Positions 58,998-64,000 of a DNA stretch of 64,000 nucleotides are shown here, piece after piece. The notes below the pieces were generated by a model. That model did no database searches. It was not told the DNA's origin and saw only the letters and a program-made list of their open reading frames with translations. Numbering within the stretch: position 1 is the stretch's first letter; every line of letters starts with the position of its first letter. Both the position numbers and the translations under genes were made by a program. The stretch comes from Bacteroidota bacterium (GTDB taxonomy: Bacteria > Bacteroidota > Bacteroidia > Chitinophagales > LD1): contig CANJVG010000003.1 of the NCBI GenBank assembly GCA_947478005.1, positions 1 to 64,000 on the forward strand, written 5' to 3'.

Positions 58998-59480
58998 GAA
59001 TTTAATGAATCCGGACTCGAATTGAACGGAGCTGGAGGCGAGATAAACCACACTTTACCTACATTGAATTACCGAAGACCCACATTGAATCAGTAAAGAC
59101 TTAAATTGAATTAGTAAAGACATAGATTGAACAAGTAAATACTTACATTGTATTAGCAAATACTGACGTTTTATAAGTAGTTACCTAAGTTTTGTTAGGT
59201 AAACATGACATAAGACAAGCTTAACCTTGAAAAAAACAAGTATTTGCCTTGATTGTATCATGTTTTACCTTCATTGTTCAAGTTCAAATGACCTCTGACC
59301 TCATTCAATGAGGTTCTGGGGCTATTCAATGGACATTTTGGACTATACAAACAGGTTAAACAGCCATTCTTACAGCCTCCGAACCTGTTCAATTGAATTC
59401 TGGCTTTGTTCAAACAGAGTCTGTTGCCATTCAAGCCAAATCCCGAGTTCTTCAACCCAATGAACCCATAAATTTTATGA
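58998..59480. repeat. 21-bp periodic degenerate repeat array 5
   Basis: About 23 units start at 58998 and every 21 bp to 59460 with no indel. Units at 59061-59144 share ATTGAA at bases 3-8 and AGTAAAGAC at bases 11-19; adjacent ones match at up to 18 of 21 positions by eye. Later units change to a related form with CATTCAA or GTTCAA at a fixed phase, as if the motif were inverted within the same periodic frame. Stop codons occur throughout. It fills the gap between the palindrome and the LpxH-like gene; a frame on the minus strand (59258-59518) is rejected. Confidence 0.82.
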
Positions 59481-59610
59481 AGCCACTTGCTTCGGACTGC
59501 TTTGTAGAATACGGACAATCTCTATTCCCATTTAATTAAGTTTGTTTACTGTGAAGCGGATGACCGCCTCCGTCATTTCCACTTAACATTAAACCCGCAA
59601 CTTGCGCCCT

Positions 59611-60405
59611 ATGAGTGAACGAAAACGAAAAGTAAAGGTGGTTGTCATCTCCGATATTCATTTGGGTTTTGTGGGTTGTCGCGCCAAAGAGCTCAATAAA
59701 TATTTAAAAAGTGTGGAGCCCGAAATACTCATTATCAATGGCGATTTCATCGACATCTGGCAGTTTCGTACCTACTATTTTCCCAAGTCACACTCCAAGG
59801 TATTGCAGCGCGTGTTCAAATTTATTTCGGAGGGCGTGAAGGTTTATTACCTCACCGGCAACCACGATGAAATGTTGCGCAGATACAGCGGGTTGAATTT
59901 GGGCAATCTGGAATTGGAGGACAAATTGGTGCTGGATTTGGATGGGAAAAAGCATTGGTTTTTTCACGGAGATATTTTTGATGTGACCATGCAGGGCTCG
60001 CGGTGGCTCGCCAAGTTAGGGACCACGGGCTACGAACTCTTAATTCTAATCAACAAACTCGTCAACTTTTTTCTCACGCTTTTTGGCCGCCAAATATCTT
60101 CCTTTTCGCAACAGGTAAAATTTGCCAGCAAGCGCGGTATTAAGAAATTGCACAACCACGAAACCACCGCTGCCGAAATTGCTTTGGACCAAGGCTATGA
60201 TGTGGTCATAAACGGGCACGTTCATTTGCCCTGCATTAAAGAAATCAAAACCGAACGCGGCAGCGTGCTCTATTTAAACAGTGGTGATTGGGTAGAAAAC
60301 ATGACGGCCCTGGAATACAATAATGGCGAATGGAAGTTGGTTTGGTATAAGAATCTGATTTTCCCCGAAACATGGCTAAAGGTAGAAGAAGAAGATTTGC
60401 CATAG
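59611..60405 (+). CDS. UDP-2,3-diacylglucosamine diphosphatase-like metallophosphoesterase (LpxH-like)
   Basis: All metallophosphoesterase motifs are present: SDIHLG (about residues 13-18), NGDFIDIW (about 46-53), GNHDEMLRRY (about 84-93), HGDIFD (about 121-126) and NGHVHLP (about 204-210). The spacing and length of 264 aa are those of LpxH-like proteins in Bacteroidota, which hydrolyse UDP-diacylglucosamine in lipid A synthesis. I chose ATG at 59611 over TTG at 59602. Assignment to LpxH proper and not to a related phosphatase is probable but not certain. Confidence 0.82.
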   Translation: MSERKRKVKVVVISDIHLGFVGCRAKELNKYLKSVEPEILIINGDFIDIWQFRTYYFPKSHSKVLQRVFKFISEGVKVYYLTGNHDEMLRRYSGLNLGNLELEDKLVLDLDGKKHWFFHGDIFDVTMQGSRWLAKLGTTGYELLILINKLVNFFLTLFGRQISSFSQQVKFASKRGIKKLHNHETTAAEIALDQGYDVVINGHVHLPCIKEIKTERGSVLYLNSGDWVENMTALEYNNGEWKLVWYKNLIFPETWLKVEEEDLP

Positions 60406-60445
60406 TAGTAGATTCGTGATTAGTTGATTGGAAAATCGGTGGATT

Positions 60446-60487
60446 AGTAAATACAATTTAGGAAACTAAAGGCTGTTTGTATTTACT
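60446..60487. repeat. 11-bp inverted repeat in AT-rich intergenic DNA
   Basis: AGTAAATACAA (60446-60456) pairs with TTGTATTTACT (60477-60487). The flanks add imperfect mirror words (GGTGGATTAG and CTAATCCACC), so the intergenic piece 60425-60525 can form a long hairpin. It may act as a terminator after the LpxH-like gene, though no T-run follows. Confidence 0.6.
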
Positions 60488-60580
60488 GATTTACAAGTCC
60501 ACTAATCTCTAATCCACCAATCACTATTTGTTTATTTCGAAATTCTTCTACTTTCATTTTTTTAACTATTAGCCCCGCCC

Positions 60581-62980
60581 ATGAAAAAACTCTACGCTGT
60601 AATTTTTGTCACCACATTTTTTCTCCAATCTCTATCTGCCCAAAACGGTGAACTCTCCGGCTTAGTTAAAGAATCAGACAATGGTGAGACGGTTAGTTCC
60701 GTAGCCGTTAAATATGGTAAAGGCAAAGGCGTGATAACCGATGCCGTGGGCAAATATGTTCTGTCGCTGCCCGCAGGCGAATATGAAATTTCCTTTAGTG
60801 CCATCGGTTACAAAACCCAAAAGCATAAAATAACTCTGGTTGCAGGCGACAAACAAAAGCTCGATATCAAGTTAAATTCAGACGTTTTTAAGTTGAATGA
60901 AGTGGTGTCCGTTAGCCAATATAAAAAGAATGCGGCTAAAGAAACTGTTTCGACCAGTGTAATTGGTAGGGATCAGATTAAGAACACAAACAGCAATGAC
61001 CTAGGCGAAGTGGTCAATAAAACATCGGGTGTGCTGGTGCAGGACGGGCAGATTTCTATTCGCGGAGGAAGCTCTTATTCGTATGGAGTTGGTTCGCGCA
61101 CAGCGGTGCTTACCGATGGTTTATCGCTAAGCAGTGCCGATTTGGGTCAAACACAAAACACTTTTGTTCCATTAGAAAATGTAAAACAAGTAGAGGTTAT
61201 TAAAGGAGCATCTTCGGTTATTTATGGCTCTTCAGCATTGAATGGTGTGATCAACGTTATCACCGATTGGCCAAAGGAATCGGAACCCCGAACGGAGATA
61301 GAAACCAATGCCGGAGTTTCTGATCAACCAATAGACCCACGCAAGAAGTGGTGGGGTTCATCTCCACCGTTTTTGGGCAGCATCAATATTAATCACCAAC
61401 GCAGAATCAAAGATTTGCAACTGGTGGTGGGTGCCAACATTTCCTATAACAGCAGTTTTTTGCAAGGCGATAACAGCTGGCGGTTGCGAGCTATGTTTAA
61501 AACACGGTACATAGACCCGAAGCATGTAGGTATTACTTATGGCGTAAACGGTAGTGTTCAATTAGAGCGCGCTGACCAATTTTTTATTTCCAGCGATTTA
61601 GATTCGGGAGCTTTGAGGCCTGCTGCTTCTTCAAGTAGCGATTACAACAAGATTACCATTGATCCGCATTTTAATTACAGCAACCCCAAGGGGCACAACT
61701 ACAAACTCAATGTCCGCTACATGAATATTTTCCGGAAGGGAAACGGATCAGATATAGATGCAGTGAGCCATTCTATGATTATCGACAATCAATATCAATA
61801 TCGGTTTAGAAAAGATTTGTTGATCGTTACGGCCGGTGTTCCGTTTTCTTTCGGCTATTCGCAAAGCAATCTTTATTCAAGGAGCGGTCCTCACTTTAAT
61901 TTTAACTGGGCCCTTTATACCCAAGTGGAATTCAATTATAAGGTGCTGTCGCTACAGGGTGGTTTTCGCTATGAAATAGCCGGTTTAGATACACTAATGA
62001 ACTATGGCCTTCCGACCACCATAAAAAACAAGCAAGTAGGCCTTCCTGTTTTCAGAGCCGGCATGAATATTCAGGCAAGCAAGTCAACAAATATCCGGCT
62101 AAGTTGGGGGCAGGGTTATCGCATACCTACCATTGCCGAAAAATATTTGGCCGCTCAATTTACAGGCATTGTAAACATTGTGCCTAACGATACCCTTAAA
62201 ACCGAAACCGGCTGGAATTTTGAATTTGGCATACAACAGGGTGTACAGATTAAAAACTGGAAATTAGGCGTTGACTTTGCCTTCTTTTGGCAGGAGAGTA
62301 AAAACTTTATTGAGTATAATGTGGGGATATGGGACAATAAATATTCCAATGGCGACACCATTCTTCCCAAATCTTTTGAGGCCTTTCCCGGAAAGCTTTT
62401 AGGCCCTAAGCCTGTTAATATCGAAAACTCGCGTACTGCTGGCTATGAAATCGGATTAATGAGCAGTGGCAAAATTGGTCCTGTTGGTTTGAGGATTAAC
62501 GCAGGCTACACCTACAATTTTCCTACCAGAAAGGATGGTGACACTGGCAGTATAGGTTACAGTACGAAGCAATTCTTGCATGATATGTTTGCCTTTAACA
62601 GCAAGCGCGTGGATTCTGCTACTAAGCAATATATATTGGGCTATCGCATCCGCCACTTAGTGCGTGCAGATATTGAAATTTCCTTTTGGAAAGCATACCT
62701 GGGCGCTACCTTCTATTATGCGTCCACCCCTGAAAAGGTACCAAAATTTTTTAAAGATGTTTCCAATGCTATATTCCACGATGAGAATGCTGTAGACAAA
62801 TACTTAGCCAGTCGCGGCAATGGCGATTTTGCTATTGATTTGCGAGCAGGAATAAAATTTACAGACCGTTTTACGATGGGGTTTATTGTCAAGAATGTGA
62901 CCAACAATCTCTACTCGCTCAGACCTGGTCGGCCAGAGCCATTGCGAAACTATACCTTCCAGTTTAGGTATAACTTTTAA
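60581..62980 (+). CDS. TonB-dependent outer membrane receptor
   Basis: After a signal peptide (about residues 1-20, ending SLSAQ) comes a carboxypeptidase-regulatory-like domain (about 22-105, NGELSGLVKESDNGETVSSV in part), then the TonB plug (about 115-225, with DLGEVVNKTSGVLVQDGQIS in part and VEVIKGASSVIYGSSALNGVI in part), then a 22-strand barrel ending with aromatic FQFRYNF. It imports an unknown large substrate with TonB energy. No SusD-like partner is adjacent. The next gene is an RND adaptor, an arrangement seen for metal or drug efflux clusters. Confidence 0.9.
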   Translation: MKKLYAVIFVTTFFLQSLSAQNGELSGLVKESDNGETVSSVAVKYGKGKGVITDAVGKYVLSLPAGEYEISFSAIGYKTQKHKITLVAGDKQKLDIKLNSDVFKLNEVVSVSQYKKNAAKETVSTSVIGRDQIKNTNSNDLGEVVNKTSGVLVQDGQISIRGGSSYSYGVGSRTAVLTDGLSLSSADLGQTQNTFVPLENVKQVEVIKGASSVIYGSSALNGVINVITDWPKESEPRTEIETNAGVSDQPIDPRKKWWGSSPPFLGSININHQRRIKDLQLVVGANISYNSSFLQGDNSWRLRAMFKTRYIDPKHVGITYGVNGSVQLERADQFFISSDLDSGALRPAASSSSDYNKITIDPHFNYSNPKGHNYKLNVRYMNIFRKGNGSDIDAVSHSMIIDNQYQYRFRKDLLIVTAGVPFSFGYSQSNLYSRSGPHFNFNWALYTQVEFNYKVLSLQGGFRYEIAGLDTLMNYGLPTTIKNKQVGLPVFRAGMNIQASKSTNIRLSWGQGYRIPTIAEKYLAAQFTGIVNIVPNDTLKTETGWNFEFGIQQGVQIKNWKLGVDFAFFWQESKNFIEYNVGIWDNKYSNGDTILPKSFEAFPGKLLGPKPVNIENSRTAGYEIGLMSSGKIGPVGLRINAGYTYNFPTRKDGDTGSIGYSTKQFLHDMFAFNSKRVDSATKQYILGYRIRHLVRADIEISFWKAYLGATFYYASTPEKVPKFFKDVSNAIFHDENAVDKYLASRGNGDFAIDLRAGIKFTDRFTMGFIVKNVTNNLYSLRPGRPEPLRNYTFQFRYNF

Positions 62981-63089
62981 GTTCAGGTAATCCGCTTTAT
63001 CTGCAGAATTTCTAAGCGGAAGAAAATATTTGCGATAATCCGCTGTGGTCTATCGCATATTTTCACCTTTGCGCCTCAAATTTTTGCCT

Positions 63090-64000
63090 GTGTCAAAATT
63101 CACTTGGTTCCTTTTAGCTCTGGTAGTATTAGTAGCTGGCATTCTGGTTTACAACAAAGTGCTTCACCCAAAAGAAGTGGCTGCCCCAATGGGCAAGGGC
63201 GGTCCTCCCAAAGATATTTCGGTGAGCGTATTTATTGTGCGGGCAAAAAATTTAGAGAACGGAATAGTGGCCTCTGGCACCCTGCTGGCAAATGAAGAAG
63301 TGGAGTTGCACCCCGAAGCATCTGGAAAAATTACTGCGCTGAACCTGAACGAAGGCACAGCCGTTGCGAAAGGCACTTTGCTCATAAAGCTTTTTGATGC
63401 CGACCTGCAGGCTCAACTCAAAAAACTTTCGCTTCAAAGAGAAGCAGCTAAAAAAACCGAAACGCGATTAAAACAATTATTGACTATCAGTGGTATTGGT
63501 CAACAGGAATATGACAATGCAGTGACTCAACTGAATAATATTAAAGCCGACATGGACCTGACCCAGGCACAAATCTCGAAGACAGAAGTGCGCGCTCCGT
63601 TTAACGGAGTGGTGGGTTTAAAGAATGTAAGTATAGGCGCTTATGTCTCACCAAGCACTTCTATCGCTACCTTGCAACAGATAGACCCGCTCAAAATTGA
63701 CTTTACTGTTCCTGAAAAGTATTCTTCTTCAGTTGGAAAGGGAGATGTGATAAAATTTTCGGTTGATGGTTCATCCGAAACATTCACGGGGAAGGTTTTT
63801 GCTATTGAACCCAAGATAGATGAAGCTACACGCAGTATAAAGGTGCGGGCGTTGGTAAGTAACTCAAAAACAAAATTATTCCCCGGTGCTTTCGCCAAAA
63901 TTGATTTAGGATTAAAGAGCGTAACCGGTGCATTGATGGTTCCCACGCAGTGCATTATTCCTGAAGCACGGAACAAGAAATTGATCGTAGTGAGAGATGG
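63090..64000 (+). CDS. RND efflux periplasmic adaptor subunit (cut by window edge)
   Basis: The frame is open from GTG at 63090 to the end of the window (over 300 residues). An N-terminal membrane anchor (FTWFLLALVVLVAGILV, about 4-20) is followed by a lipoyl-like domain half (GTLLANEEVELHPEASGKIT in part, GTAVAKGTLLIKLFDAD), a short helical hairpin, the second half (TQAQISKTEVRAPFNGVVG in part) and a beta-barrel domain (PLKIDFTVPEKY). This is the MexA/AcrA/HlyD-type adaptor of a tripartite pump; the RND permease is expected beyond the window. GTG is chosen because no ATG precedes the membrane anchor. Confidence 0.9.
   Translation, partial: MSKFTWFLLALVVLVAGILVYNKVLHPKEVAAPMGKGGPPKDISVSVFIVRAKNLENGIVASGTLLANEEVELHPEASGKITALNLNEGTAVAKGTLLIKLFDADLQAQLKKLSLQREAAKKTETRLKQLLTISGIGQQEYDNAVTQLNNIKADMDLTQAQISKTEVRAPFNGVVGLKNVSIGAYVSPSTSIATLQQIDPLKIDFTVPEKYSSSVGKGDVIKFSVDGSSETFTGKVFAIEPKIDEATRSIKVRALVSNSKTKLFPGAFAKIDLGLKSVTGALMVPTQCIIPEARNKKLIVVRD

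Noticed and set aside
59258-59518. 86-residue frame on the minus strand within array 5
   Set aside because: It is a translation of the periodic DNA; the residues repeat every seven positions and other frames there are full of stops.

Overview
The window is chromosomal DNA of a gliding-type Bacteroidota (Bacteroidetes) bacterium, probably near the Chitinophagales/Sphingobacteriales. The evidence is a SprA homologue (type IX secretion) next to ruvA, the gldD-gldE-ssb-mutY-HU block, a secreted protein with a T9SS C-terminal sorting tail, BshA (bacillithiol synthesis), many Bacteroidota-style lipoproteins, and promoter boxes of the TTTG / TAnnTTTG type. I see no rRNA, tRNA, CRISPR array, insertion sequence or prophage. 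Coding is dense; the exceptions are a few gene-free stretches, and these hold the most unusual material.

Layout. 1-11 kb is mostly minus strand: a small glucosaminidase, a YhiN-type flavoprotein, hpt, msrA, a LysM muramidase, and an mnmG-led run (mnmG, Ig-like lipoprotein, gamma carbonic anhydrase, idi, O-methyltransferase), then ybeY. 11-16 kb holds a large T9SS cargo protein, a candidate small RNA, a tiny HTH protein, a 21-bp periodic repeat array and an orphan 313-residue protein. 16-28 kb holds an NTT-like transporter/HEAT protein with a cyclic-nucleotide-binding partner, an M29 aminopeptidase, a desaturase, a WYL regulator with two orphan small proteins, an MFS exporter, an RNA methyltransferase, corA and nadD. 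At 28.5-28.9 kb is a cluster of DnaA boxes followed by AT-rich DNA, a candidate oriC. Genes to its left lean to the minus strand and genes to its right to the plus strand, as expected of leading-strand bias. Four copies of a parS-like 12-mer lie at 10.5, 10.6, 13.3 and 31.9 kb, two of them just upstream of mnmG. 29-36 kb holds an L,D-transpeptidase, psd, a BASS transporter, a TauD-like dioxygenase, tatA, gatA and ruvA. 36-44 kb is sprA. 44.5-53.7 kb holds a GH3/beta-lactamase fusion, bshA, an ECF sigma factor and uvrA. 53.7-58.8 kb is the gldD/gldE/ssb/mutY/HU block. 59.6 kb to the end holds an LpxH-like hydrolase, a TonB receptor and the start of an RND adaptor.

The most unusual observation is a set of five intergenic arrays (about 190-399, 14890-15250, 32615-33013, 44110-44424, 58998-59480). 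Each is built of strongly diverged units with a 21-bp period, almost without indels. Unit sequence differs from locus to locus but the period is the same, and stop codons occur in the arrays. The period therefore looks like two turns of B-DNA, not a coding repeat. I know of no described family that matches.

Other points of note are a 65-bp near-perfect palindrome beside the HU gene, a candidate ~85-nt RNA with its own promoter and terminator, a Lys-rich coiled-coil segment inside SprA, and low-complexity repeat DNA recruited into the coding starts or cores of two genes.
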